Shown here: positions 17,497-24,508 of the stretch, in pieces
How positions within the stretch are numbered: position 1 is the first letter of the stretch
Layout of the letters: each line of letters starts with the position of its first letter
Position numbers and translations under genes: made by a program
Assembly: GCF_007786235.1 (NCBI RefSeq)
Contig: NZ_VNFK01000010.1
Span: forward strand, 1-64,000
Length of the DNA: 64,000 nucleotides
Direction: 5' to 3'
Source: Paenarthrobacter nitroguajacolicus
GTDB taxonomy: Bacteria > Actinomycetota > Actinomycetes > Actinomycetales > Micrococcaceae
Notes under the pieces: model-generated
The model's database searches: none
The model's input: the letters and a program-made list of their open reading frames with translations, nothing else
Told to the model about the DNA's origin: nothing

Positions 17497-18261
17497 CTAC
17501 TTCGGCAGGATGATGTTCAGCGCGTGCGGCTTGCGGGCCGTGCCCTCGACGAGTTCCGTCGTCCAGACTTCACTGGCTGCCTTCGCCAGCTGAGCTGGAG
17601 TAGCCGGTGCCTTGCCACGCCGCGTCAGCAGGTGCCGCGCCAGTTCACCCCGGGTGTGCTTGGCGAAGTGGCTGACCACCGTGCGCTTGCCGTTCGACTC
17701 GCTGAACACGTTGACGTTTACCGTCTGCGTCGCCGGGGGAGCCCAAGCAGCAGCGTAGGTGCTGGAGCGGCAGTCCACCAACAGTTCGCCCTCGGCCCGT
17801 TGGGTGAGGGCAGCGTTGAGCTGCGGCTTCCAGTAGGAGGCGAGGCGTCCGACGTCGGGCAGTGCAGTTCCCATGGACAGCCGGTAGGCGGGCACATGGT
17901 CGCCGAAGCCGATGGCGCCCCACAGGGCGGACACCACCAGGATGGATTCGGTCGCCTTGCGGCGTTGCGCGGGGGTCATGCTGTTGTAGCCCAGGGCGTC
18001 ATACAGGACCCCTGAGTAGACCTGGTGCGCGGGAGCCGCCGGTTCGGCGTGCAGCCGGGTATTACGTTCGACGTCGTCCCGCAACGAGGCGCCGACGCCC
18101 AGCAACGCCAGGGCGTCCTCGTGCGCGCTCACCGTTCCTAAAGCTTCGAGGACCTTCGCCCTGGCGGGGTTCAGCTCCGGAAAGCTCAGCGACTCCCATT
18201 CGATGGCGGGACCATTGGAAGCGGGGGTCTTGCCTTCTGAGGGCGGCAGGAGAATCAGCAC
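17497..18261 (-). CDS. yaaA: YaaA-family peroxide stress protein
   Basis: Protein of 254 residues of the YaaA (DUF328) family, which in E. coli limits intracellular iron during peroxide stress and has a DNA-binding fold. Family marks are ILLPPSEGKT at the N-terminus, YSGVLYDALGY, and SALWGAIGFGDHVPAYRLSM in the middle. The C-terminal third is more variable. It is convergent with the coiled-coil gene and divergent from rnpB. Confidence 0.88.
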   Translation of the reverse strand: MLILLPPSEGKTPASNGPAIEWESLSFPELNPARAKVLEALGTVSAHEDALALLGVGASLRDDVERNTRLHAEPAAPAHQVYSGVLYDALGYNSMTPAQRRKATESILVVSALWGAIGFGDHVPAYRLSMGTALPDVGRLASYWKPQLNAALTQRAEGELLVDCRSSTYAAAWAPPATQTVNVNVFSESNGKRTVVSHFAKHTRGELARHLLTRRGKAPATPAQLAKAASEVWTTELVEGTARKPHALNIILPK

Positions 18262-18314
18262 CAGTCGATATTACCGGGGTCTTTGGGCTGTCCCAACGCC
18301 GGTAGACTTGACGA

Positions 18315-18708
18315 CGGATGGGTCGACCAGGCGGTCGCGCGCCACGAAAGTGGCTCGAGGAACGTCCGGGCTCCGCAGAGCAGGGTGGTGGGTAACGCCC
18401 ACTCGGGGTAACCCGCAGGCCAGTGCCACAGAGAACAGACCGCCTGCACCAGTGACGCTTGCGTCACCGGGCGCAGGTAAGGGTGAAACGGTGGTGTAAG
18501 AGACCACCAGCTCCCTGGGTGACCGGGGAGGCTAGGTAAACCCCACCCGGAGCAAGGCCAGACAGGACACGCTTGAGGGCTGCTCGCCCGAGTGTCCGGG
18601 TAGGCTGCTGGAGGGCGTCGGCAACGGCGTTCGTAGATGGATGGCCGCCACTCCCTTGCCGGTAACGGCAGGGGATGACAGAACCCGGCGTATCGGTCGA
18701 CCCATCCA
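18315..18708 (+). ncRNA. rnpB: RNase P RNA (M1 RNA, bacterial type A)
   Basis: Catalytic RNA that removes the 5' leader of tRNA precursors. The P1 helix is a perfect 13-bp pairing of GGATGGGTCGACC (18316-18328) with GGTCGACCCATCC (18695-18707). The universally conserved parts are present: GAGGAACGTCCGGGCTC near 18357, AGGGTGAAACGGTGG near 18478 and ACAGAACCCGGCGTAT near 18678. The prophage is inserted exactly at its 3' end; the gene copy at attL is whole because the phage supplies the last 31 bases. Confidence 0.96.
18678..18708 (+). repeat. attL core (31 bp)
   Basis: The 31 bases from ACAGAACCCGG to CGACCCATCCA are identical to 63930-63960 in the same orientation. They are the last bases of rnpB, including the 3' strand of P1. 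Flanking bases differ on both sides of the two copies (ATG before versus CGT; CC after versus TT), which defines the core. Confidence 0.95.
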
Positions 18709-18739
18709 CCCTGAGGGGTCGAATCTCCCGTGATTCTGC

Positions 18740-18757
18740 GGGGATCGGCCCCTTTTT
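18740..18757 (+). terminator. Phage-supplied terminator for rnpB
   Basis: GGGG-ATCGG-CCCC followed by TTTTT lies 32 nt after the core on the phage side of attL. It would end rnpB transcription in the lysogen, replacing the host terminator now displaced beyond attR. The stem is short, so confidence is moderate. Confidence 0.5.
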
Positions 18758-18834
18758 GCTGCGTGTTTCCGGGCTTAGAAGCCTCTTACTGCTTCCGCGT
18801 GTTTCTGCCTATTTCTAAGGCTTACTCCCGGGAA

Positions 18835-18857
18835 AAACTCCCTGAAAAACTCCCTAG
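18835..18857. repeat. Integrase arm-type repeats, attL side
   Basis: Two direct copies of AAACTCCCT (18835-18843 and 18847-18855), 12 bp apart, ending in AG. The same doublet (11-bp spacing) occurs at 63876-63897 on the other side of the prophage. In the circular phage genome both flank the attP core, as expected for arm sites of a tyrosine integrase. Confidence 0.7.
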
Positions 18858-19219
18858 CCTCCATGCAGCCCGGAATCCCGGGCGGTCCGGTCCAAGACCC
18901 TGGCAGCGTACTCCCGGAGGTGGATCCAAATATGTGCATCGCGATCAGCCACCCGATCCCGGATCTCGCGGACCAATGAAGTTGGCGTCTTCGGGTTTGA
19001 CACCACACGGCCAAGGATCAGCGCGTTGTCAAAGGTCGCGGCCCACGCCAAATGCTCCGGAGTCACGTCCTGACGTCCAAGCACGCCCAGGACGACCTCC
19101 AGGTGGGCGTCTGGGGTCATTAGGGCCGCTAGGACTTCAGGGCGCACGTGAGCGCGGGAGAGGACCATGGATGCCGCCCGCCAGTCGCCAGCAAGGGCCT
19201 TGGTTTCGAATTCATTCAT
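18854..19219 (-). CDS. Hypothetical helical-repeat protein
   Basis: Cytoplasmic protein of 121 residues, almost wholly helical, starting MNEFETKALAGDWRAA at 19219. The pattern of short paired helices (RPEVLAALMTPDAHLEVVLGVL, PEHLAWAATFDNALILGRV) resembles variant leucine-rich or HEAT-like repeats. The open frame runs upstream to 19558 but only as an antisense shadow of the plus-strand gene at 19292. Its stop overlaps the arm-type repeats. Function unknown; first phage gene inside attL. Confidence 0.6.
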   Translation of the reverse strand: MNEFETKALAGDWRAASMVLSRAHVRPEVLAALMTPDAHLEVVLGVLGRQDVTPEHLAWAATFDNALILGRVVSNPKTPTSLVREIRDRVADRDAHIWIHLREYAARVLDRTARDSGLHGG

Positions 19220-19291
19220 GCGGGCAGCGTACGCCTGGGGTATGACAGGCAAAATAGACTGACGCCATAGAATTTGGACGTGAAATGAGGA

Positions 19292-19897
19292 ATGTTGCCC
19301 GATTACTGCACCCTGACTGACAACAGCATCAGCTGTACTAGGGCCTTCGACCCACTGGCATTTTCGTTGGCACTCCTGCCTGCACTGATCAGCATTGTGG
19401 CCATTGGGGTCGCGCTGTACGTTGCTTCCATCAGCAACGCACACCAGCGTGACGAAGCGGCCAAGCAGAGGGTCATCACGATGGCGGGGGCCGTGATCCG
19501 TGCGGCGTTCAGTGCCATGCGAGCCAGCCACCGCGACATAGTGGCGTTTCGCAGTCACATGTCAGACCTCGATATCGCAATTCGAGTCTTAGCTGTTGAA
19601 GTGATGCATGAGCACGAAGCCTTTGTGATCGAATTGATGGAATGGATGAAACGGCTCCAAGTCGATTACATCGCCCTGGGAGCCCGCCCTGACGATGGAG
19701 ACCACGACACTGAAGAGATCCTCGTGGCGCGGAAAAGGACCAATGACTACGTGAATTTCATCACGACTTGGCTTTGGCAGAAGCGCTCGGGCCGGTTGAT
19801 TATCGAGCGAGACATGAGGCGCTTGCGCCTGGAAACTTGGCCTGAACGTCAGTGGGCGATGCGCACATGGCCTGTCCCGGAGCTTCAGCCTAACTAG
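19292..19897 (+). CDS. Predicted single-span membrane protein, cargo gene
   Basis: Protein of 201 residues with one strong membrane segment near the N-terminus (about 20-46, LAFSLALLPALISIVAIGVALYVA-type, alanine and leucine rich) and a charged helical cytoplasmic part ending in basic residues. GAGGA precedes the ATG and TAGAAT at 19268-19273 is a possible -10 box. No family recognised. It reads against the neighbouring lysis genes and lies next to attL, a common place for lysogen-expressed genes such as exclusion or defence factors; that role is speculation. Confidence 0.6.
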   Translation: MLPDYCTLTDNSISCTRAFDPLAFSLALLPALISIVAIGVALYVASISNAHQRDEAAKQRVITMAGAVIRAAFSAMRASHRDIVAFRSHMSDLDIAIRVLAVEVMHEHEAFVIELMEWMKRLQVDYIALGARPDDGDHDTEEILVARKRTNDYVNFITTWLWQKRSGRLIIERDMRRLRLETWPERQWAMRTWPVPELQPN

Positions 19898-19959
19898 CCC
19901 TACGTACGACAAGTCCTGTCAATTTACAAGTCAAATTACTCCAAACGCTTTCCTTCGGC

Positions 19960-19965
19960 TATCTT
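19960..19965 (+). promoter_or_regulatory. -10 hexamer TATCTT of a leaderless gene
   Basis: TATCTT followed by six bases and then ATG at 19972. With the usual 6-7 nt distance from -10 box to transcription start, the mRNA would begin at the start codon. The same arrangement is seen at 28240, 40501 and 44958. Confidence 0.45.
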
Positions 19966-19971
19966 GCATCT

Positions 19972-20304
19972 ATGGGGCCACTTCAAAGCGCTGATCACAG
20001 CAATCAATCCACATCCTTCACGGTTCGCGATTCCGCGGCCAATCTTCCATCCGAGCGCTCGTTTGAGCCCGCGGTTGTGGGCGGCGACCTAGCCCCAGTA
20101 GAGGGACTCTGTGGTGGTCCGCTTGGCGCCGACGCCGAGTGTGTAGGCTCGGCAGGTCACGCAGGCGAGCACACTGCTCCTCTACCGCGGGCGAACCAAA
20201 CATGCGGCCACTGCAACTCACGGGTGAACGGCAACGGCAGTTCATGGAAGCTGGAGATTGGTCTCTGGTTCTGTCCCGATTGCAAAGACACTTACTGGTA
20301 CTAA
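19972..20304 (+). CDS. Small protein with C-terminal zinc ribbon
   Basis: Protein of 110 residues. The first 75 are low complexity; the end has two CxxC pairs, CGHCNSR (about 78) and FCPDCKDTYWY (about 99), forming a probable zinc ribbon. There is no ribosome binding site, but a -10 hexamer ends 6 nt before the ATG. A terminator follows at once, so this is a free-standing cistron. Function unknown. Confidence 0.55.
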   Translation: MGPLQSADHSNQSTSFTVRDSAANLPSERSFEPAVVGGDLAPVEGLCGGPLGADAECVGSAGHAGEHTAPLPRANQTCGHCNSRVNGNGSSWKLEIGLWFCPDCKDTYWY

Positions 20305-20308
20305 GCCG

Positions 20309-20350
20309 AAAAAGGGACCCTCTCGCTATTCTGCGAGGGGGTCCCTTTTT
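20309..20350. terminator. Bidirectional terminator
   Basis: AAAAAGGGACCCTC pairs with GAGGGGGTCCCTTTTT around a short loop, with T runs on both strands. It separates the plus-strand zinc-ribbon gene from the last leftward late gene (hydrolase ending at 20361), ending both. Confidence 0.9.
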
Positions 20351-20360
20351 GTATGTGGCA

Positions 20361-21398
20361 TCAGGACAATTTGTGCAGTTCGGTGTCAATCGGCAGCACC
20401 CCGGCGACCCGCGGCCATCCTGGGGCAAGCGCCGTGGCACCCTCGGCCAATGTGTCCACCATCTGTGCAGCGGCCGCAGAAACTGTAATCTCAGGGTTGA
20501 GCAATAGGCTGAGGGCAACGAGCAGAATGCTCTCCGGAAGCGGGGCATGCCCGACGCCGTAGTTGGCTGCCCACACGATGTGGTTCTCGTCCGTTGCGTA
20601 CAGGCCGTGGCCAAGGTGCTGGAACCCGCCGGCTTGAATGAATGGCACGGCGTGGACCGGGGTGTGCCAATCGCTGCCGTTCTGCATGTACAGCAGCCGT
20701 CGAGGCTTCGACTGCAGGGCTTCAGTCTCGACGCCGAAACTTGCAGCAAGGTCCTTCGCGAACGGCTTCCAGTTATCGCCGTCGAGTTCGGCCCCTGCAC
20801 CAAACGCCTGGGCGAAATAGTTCTTAGCGAATCGGATGTCGTATTCCGTGATGCTCGTCTGTGGATTCCAGACAAGCACCGAAGCGTGTTCGCCGATCTG
20901 GTGTCCGTAGTACAGAGACGCGAACCCGCCGCCCGAACCGCCAATGAACAACAACTCGTGCGCCCCTTCGGATGCAATTGCCCGAAGTACTTCGGTGATG
21001 CTGGCTTGCAGATCCTGGTAGCGGTTGCCGGCGTACCAACTCAGCCCCAAGGAATGGTCGATGTTGTGAGAGGGGTCCGACACTGCAATGAACCCTACGT
21101 TAGCCGTGTGAGCGATCTTGCGCCCCGAAAAGAACGGGCCCGTCTTGGTTTCGCGGGCAGTCACTGCACCGTTGAAGAATACCGGCACAACTTTTCTGCC
21201 ATCAGCGAGTGGGTTCCCGTGGAAGAAGAGATCGAGGTCTGGGCCGGACTCCAGCGATATTGTATGGATGCCATCAGCCCACGTACCAGCCTGATGGAAG
21301 TCCTTGATGGATGACCATCGGAAATGGCCGCCCGGCCACGGCTCATAATTGCTGGGCAGGAATTCTCTGCTCAAGGATTGACTGTCGGCGTTCTGCAT
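20361..21398 (-). CDS. Alpha/beta-hydrolase fold protein in lysis region
   Basis: Protein of 345 residues with the nucleophile elbow LLFIGGSGGGFASLYYG (Ser155 in GGSGGG). Likely partners are a late histidine in GVGHAPLPE and an aspartate in MQNGSDWHTPVH. No signal peptide. It is the last gene of the leftward late operon, after the holin-like gene. In mycobacteriophages an esterase (lysin B) occupies a similar place, but this host group lacks mycolic acids, so a cell-surface polymer or host-metabolite esterase is an equal possibility. AGGA lies 7 nt before the ATG. Confidence 0.7.
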   Translation of the reverse strand: MQNADSQSLSREFLPSNYEPWPGGHFRWSSIKDFHQAGTWADGIHTISLESGPDLDLFFHGNPLADGRKVVPVFFNGAVTARETKTGPFFSGRKIAHTANVGFIAVSDPSHNIDHSLGLSWYAGNRYQDLQASITEVLRAIASEGAHELLFIGGSGGGFASLYYGHQIGEHASVLVWNPQTSITEYDIRFAKNYFAQAFGAGAELDGDNWKPFAKDLAASFGVETEALQSKPRRLLYMQNGSDWHTPVHAVPFIQAGGFQHLGHGLYATDENHIVWAANYGVGHAPLPESILLVALSLLLNPEITVSAAAAQMVDTLAEGATALAPGWPRVAGVLPIDTELHKLS

Positions 21399-21442
21399 GC
21401 AGTCATCCTACCCAGCGGGACGTGGCCTTAAGCGCGACGAGA

Positions 21443-21470
21443 CCCCCACTCCCAAATCTGAGAGTGGGGG
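21443..21470. terminator. 9-bp hairpin upstream of the hydrolase gene
   Basis: CCCCCACTC (21443-21451) and GAGTGGGGG (21462-21470) pair around a 10-nt loop between the holin and hydrolase genes. There is no U tract on either strand, so it may attenuate rather than end transcription. Confidence 0.5.
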
Positions 21471-21488
21471 CCGTCATGGTGCCGCCGC

Positions 21489-21824
21489 CTATTGCTGTTC
21501 GGCTCGGTGCTCCGGCGCATCGTCCGCAGGTACCTGGCCACGCTGTTCGAGGATTGTGGACCACCATCGCAGGATCGTGGTGTAGGCGAGCTGCTGAAGA
21601 CCGTAGACGGCAAGGACAGCCTGCAGCCAGTCATCCGGGGTGACCAGCACCAATTGGCCGCGGGCAACGAGGTAAACCGTGGCCAGGATCAGGCTGACGA
21701 TGATGGGCACGGCCACCCGGACCGTCTTGGACCACGACTCGTTCTTGGCGCGGGCGATGGCCAGAGGGGAGAAGATTGTCAGCACTGCCGTGATGACGGT
21801 GATGAGCAGTTCAGTGTTCTCCAT
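21489..21824 (-). CDS. Holin-like membrane protein
   Basis: Protein of 111 residues with three hydrophobic helices (about 5-24, 36-54 and 64-82) and a charged, proline- and glutamine-rich tail ending EHRAEQQ. Size, topology and its place 3 nt after the endolysin stop fit a holin that opens the membrane so the endolysin can reach the cell wall. Assigned by features and position, not by a recognised family motif. Confidence 0.7.
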   Translation of the reverse strand: MENTELLITVITAVLTIFSPLAIARAKNESWSKTVRVAVPIIVSLILATVYLVARGQLVLVTPDDWLQAVLAVYGLQQLAYTTILRWWSTILEQRGQVPADDAPEHRAEQQ

Positions 21825-21827
21825 GGC

Positions 21828-22739
21828 TTAGCCTTCCTGGCTCAGAGTGACGGTGGTCGTTGCGGTGGCCTGAAGGTCGGAGAGGGCTGATTCCGCCCCA
21901 GCCTTTGCCGCTTGCTCCACAGCGGCAAGGTCAACGGGCGAGCCTGGCTTGGACGCGAGCTGTTTCACGGCCTCCAGCAGGCCCGCTTGCTGTCCTTGGA
22001 TGGATGCCAGCATGCCCGGGATCGGGCCTGCGAAACGGACCTTCTCAACGCCCGGGCGGAGAAGGTCTCGCGCCTCTTCGGCGGCGTCCTTCGCAGCTTT
22101 GGCATTGCCCGCAACCCCGAACAGGGGGCCTGCGTTGCGTTTCTTCGCCTCACCTTCCTGCGTGAGAGCGGCAATTTCTTCTCGGACTACGGTGCGTACT
22201 TCTTCGAGTGATGCCATGACATCCTCCTCTGGTTGGATGATTTCGCCTTGCAGGACAAGGCCATTGCGGGGGCGCAGGTAGCCGAGGAGGCCCTGCTTAG
22301 GGAGCCACTGATCAAGTACCGGGCCGGACGACTGCCCTGGGAAGGGGTTGTCCCACCGGCTTTCGGAACTGTTTTGCGATGCGCACCGGACGTACTCATA
22401 GCCGGGGTCCTCGATCACTTGGGCCACGTGCGTCTTGGGGTAGTACCAGAACGAATCTCCCCACACCGCCGTATCGCCGGGCAGGGCCCGTTCCGTGGGT
22501 GGGATTCGGACATATGCCGCCTCGATGGCCTTGGTTTGTGGGTAATCGCGGTACATGGTTCCTGCGAACCCAGACCACTTCACGGCACCCCCTGTCGTGT
22601 TGATGACAGGCAGCCCGAAGAAATTGGCGAAGTGCGCATGAAGGTCCCAGCACTGAGCCCCCGCGAACTGGTCAACATCGATGTACGCGCCGAGGACTGA
22701 AGTGAGCCAGAACTGAAACCTTGAGAGCTCGAACGCCAT
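21828..22739 (-). CDS. CHAP-domain endolysin
   Basis: Cell-wall hydrolase of 303 residues. The CHAP domain covers about 1-155 with Cys30 (QCWDLHAHF), His104 (KTHVAQVIE) and Glu110 as the likely catalytic set, and PGDTAVWG as a conserved turn; GYLRPR closes the domain. The C-terminal half (170-303) is a helical, alanine-rich coiled region without a known wall-binding motif. AGGAG lies 5 nt before ATG 22739, which shares a base with the preceding stop; another ATG sits at 22742. Acts as amidase or endopeptidase on peptidoglycan at lysis. Confidence 0.87.
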   Translation of the reverse strand: MAFELSRFQFWLTSVLGAYIDVDQFAGAQCWDLHAHFANFFGLPVINTTGGAVKWSGFAGTMYRDYPQTKAIEAAYVRIPPTERALPGDTAVWGDSFWYYPKTHVAQVIEDPGYEYVRCASQNSSESRWDNPFPGQSSGPVLDQWLPKQGLLGYLRPRNGLVLQGEIIQPEEDVMASLEEVRTVVREEIAALTQEGEAKKRNAGPLFGVAGNAKAAKDAAEEARDLLRPGVEKVRFAGPIPGMLASIQGQQAGLLEAVKQLASKPGSPVDLAAVEQAAKAGAESALSDLQATATTTVTLSQEG

Positions 22740-23464
22740 CATGACTCCTTCGTAGGTGGTGGTGAGGCCGCCGGCGCGGCACAGGTGTAGGTGCTGGACC
22801 CGGGTGGGTCGGCGGTGCAGGTGTAGCCGGCCATCGGGCCTGACGTGAAGGTGATGGACGAGGGCGAGGCGCCGTCTCGACCGTCTGCACCATTGTCGCC
22901 GACGGCGCCCGTGGCTCCGGCGGGACCTGCTGGGCCAACCGGGCCGATAGGTCCCTGCTCTCCCTGAGGCCCAGGCGGGCCTGCGACTGTGGAGTCAGCG
23001 CCATCCGCGCCCGCGGCGCCGTCCGAACCATCAGTGCCAGCGGCCCCAGCAGTTCCCGTGTCGCCTTTGTCGCCCTTCTCACCAGGCACTCCCGGGATAC
23101 CTTGGGGGCCGGGAACACCCTGGACCCCTTGAACACCTTGTGGGCCTTGGGTCGGCTCGGTTGCTGCCTTCTCCAGATTCCGGCAAGTCTCCGAAGCAGC
23201 CGCTGTCTGGTCCGTTGCTTGGCAGAGCGCGTCCGTGGCGGCTTGGGCGAGGTTCTGTTTCTCCTGCGCCTGCTCAGCCCCATATTGGGCGTTCACGACG
23301 GCCAGCCGGTGGTTGTCGAATGCCAGCCAGCCTGCGAAGACCACAACAGCTAGGAGTAACAGAGACAGGCCCGCGAGTAGCAGCTTCACCCGCTTGTCAG
23401 TCTGTCTGGACTTCGCAGCCTCGGCCTGCGCCGCTTCGAGTTCCGGGTCATTCACTGTCGTCAT
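22739..23464 (-). CDS. Membrane-anchored collagen-like phage protein
   Basis: Protein of 241 residues. After a charged start, a single membrane helix lies at about 28-50 (VKLLLAGLSLLLLAVVVFAG-type), then a helical stretch, then roughly 25 Gly-X-Y triplets (about 105-195, GPQGVQGVQGVPGPQGIPG and so on) and a short domain with two cysteines (GYTCTADPPGSSTYTCAAP). GGAGG precedes the ATG at 23464. Collagen triplets form trimeric rods; here the rod would point outward from a membrane, which is odd for a virion fibre. Sits directly upstream of the endolysin. Confidence 0.78.
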   Translation of the reverse strand: MTTVNDPELEAAQAEAAKSRQTDKRVKLLLAGLSLLLLAVVVFAGWLAFDNHRLAVVNAQYGAEQAQEKQNLAQAATDALCQATDQTAAASETCRNLEKAATEPTQGPQGVQGVQGVPGPQGIPGVPGEKGDKGDTGTAGAAGTDGSDGAAGADGADSTVAGPPGPQGEQGPIGPVGPAGPAGATGAVGDNGADGRDGASPSSITFTSGPMAGYTCTADPPGSSTYTCAAPAASPPPTKES

Positions 23465-23735
23465 GGTCATCCTCCGGCCATTCGGCGGGGTCGGGTTGGA
23501 TGTCATTCGCGATCAACTGTTCCCGCCACTTGCCAGCCGCCGCTTTGATTCGAGAGTTGTACCGTCCGAGAGACTTGACCCGCTTGAGAAGTTCCGCGAT
23601 GCGCGCTGTCAGGAGTGCTTCCACGGCAACCTCCCTCCGTTCGCGCTTCTTGTCCGCCCTGTCGATGAGCTTCCAAGCGCCGCCGCCGAAGGCCATGAGG
23701 CCTCCGACGATGGCGGTAATGAGCGCTGGATCCAC
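23448..23735 (-). CDS. Small phage membrane-associated protein
   Basis: Protein of 95 residues with one hydrophobic N-terminal segment (ALITAIVGGLMAFGGGAWKL, about 4-23), then a basic helix and an acidic tail (PAEWPEDDHDDSE). GTG start with AGGGGC upstream. The layout, one membrane helix followed by a charged coil, is common in small lysis-region proteins and could be a second holin component or a spanin-like partner, but I cannot assign it. It overlaps the collagen-like gene by 17 nt. Confidence 0.6.
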   Translation of the reverse strand: MDPALITAIVGGLMAFGGGAWKLIDRADKKRERREVAVEALLTARIAELLKRVKSLGRYNSRIKAAAGKWREQLIANDIQPDPAEWPEDDHDDSE

Positions 23736-23774
23736 ACGCCTGCCCCTTTGAATTGAGTTCCTGCCACGGCGCTC

Positions 23775-24497
23775 CTAGAGGCCGTACTGTGCGCGGAGTG
23801 CGTTGACTGTGGATGTTCGTTCACCGGCAGAAAGAGCCTTGTCGTAGAGAGCGACTTCAGCGACGGCCATGTTTGTCCACTGCCCGGCGCGGTGGTAGCC
23901 CAGAGTGAGGATGTCCCGGCGGGCTGTTCCTGTGTTGCCGGATACCTCGGTGCCATCAACAGACAGCACCGAGGAAGCACCGTTGAACACGCCGATAAAG
24001 ACGTGCCATGCCTGATCTGCCGCAGGGCCGTTGACCGTAGACCCACCCTCCAAGAAAAGGATTTTGCTGGGGGCCGTCCCGGATGTTCCAAGAACCGCGT
24101 TTTCGACGGCGGTATCAGACCCTAGACGCCCGCCCGCAATGATCCGAATGCCGGTGACTCCCGAGTCCTGCAGCTTTGCCACGATCACTAGCGTGTGGGG
24201 CTGGTTCATGACAGCGGAAGTCTTGAGTCCCTGCGTGGTCCCGTTGAAACTGACGGCCTTGATTGTGCCCACCGTGGCCGCGGTCGGGGCCGCCCCATAG
24301 GTGGGGACGGTTTCCAGTGCGGCACCTCCAGCCACCATGTCCGGCCAAGCGTTCACGGCGGCACCATCTGTAAGTTGCAAGTTCTTGGCGAGGTATCGGC
24401 GCTTGTAGCCGGAAACCGGTAGGTCATGGACCGCCAGCGGCAAGCTGGTGATCTTTGGCCCAGTGAAAGCGGCTTCGGTTGTGTAGAGGAAAGCCAT
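23775..24497 (-). CDS. LamG/concanavalin-like tail protein
   Basis: Protein of 240 residues. After a short N-terminal arm, residues 50-235 show the beta-sandwich pattern of LamG-like lectins (AVSFNGTTQGLKTS, HTLVIVAKL, WHVFIGVFNGASSVLSVDG, ILTLGYHRAGQWTNMAVAEVALYDKALSAGE). The final strand with VALYDKALS is typical. Probably carbohydrate binding at the tail tip. It lies in a run of receptor-binding candidates upstream of the lysis genes and has AGGAG 9 nt before the ATG. Confidence 0.75.
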   Translation of the reverse strand: MAFLYTTEAAFTGPKITSLPLAVHDLPVSGYKRRYLAKNLQLTDGAAVNAWPDMVAGGAALETVPTYGAAPTAATVGTIKAVSFNGTTQGLKTSAVMNQPHTLVIVAKLQDSGVTGIRIIAGGRLGSDTAVENAVLGTSGTAPSKILFLEGGSTVNGPAADQAWHVFIGVFNGASSVLSVDGTEVSGNTGTARRDILTLGYHRAGQWTNMAVAEVALYDKALSAGERTSTVNALRAQYGL

Positions 24498-24508
24498 GGG
24501 GGAAGCTC

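Noticed and set aside
18301-18720. Small frames on both strands across rnpB
   Set aside because: The region folds as RNase P RNA with conserved core elements; frames are accidental.
22739-23464. Possible CRISPR or simple-repeat array in the triplet-rich DNA
   Set aside because: The repeats are Gly-X-Y codons in frame, with no spacer structure.
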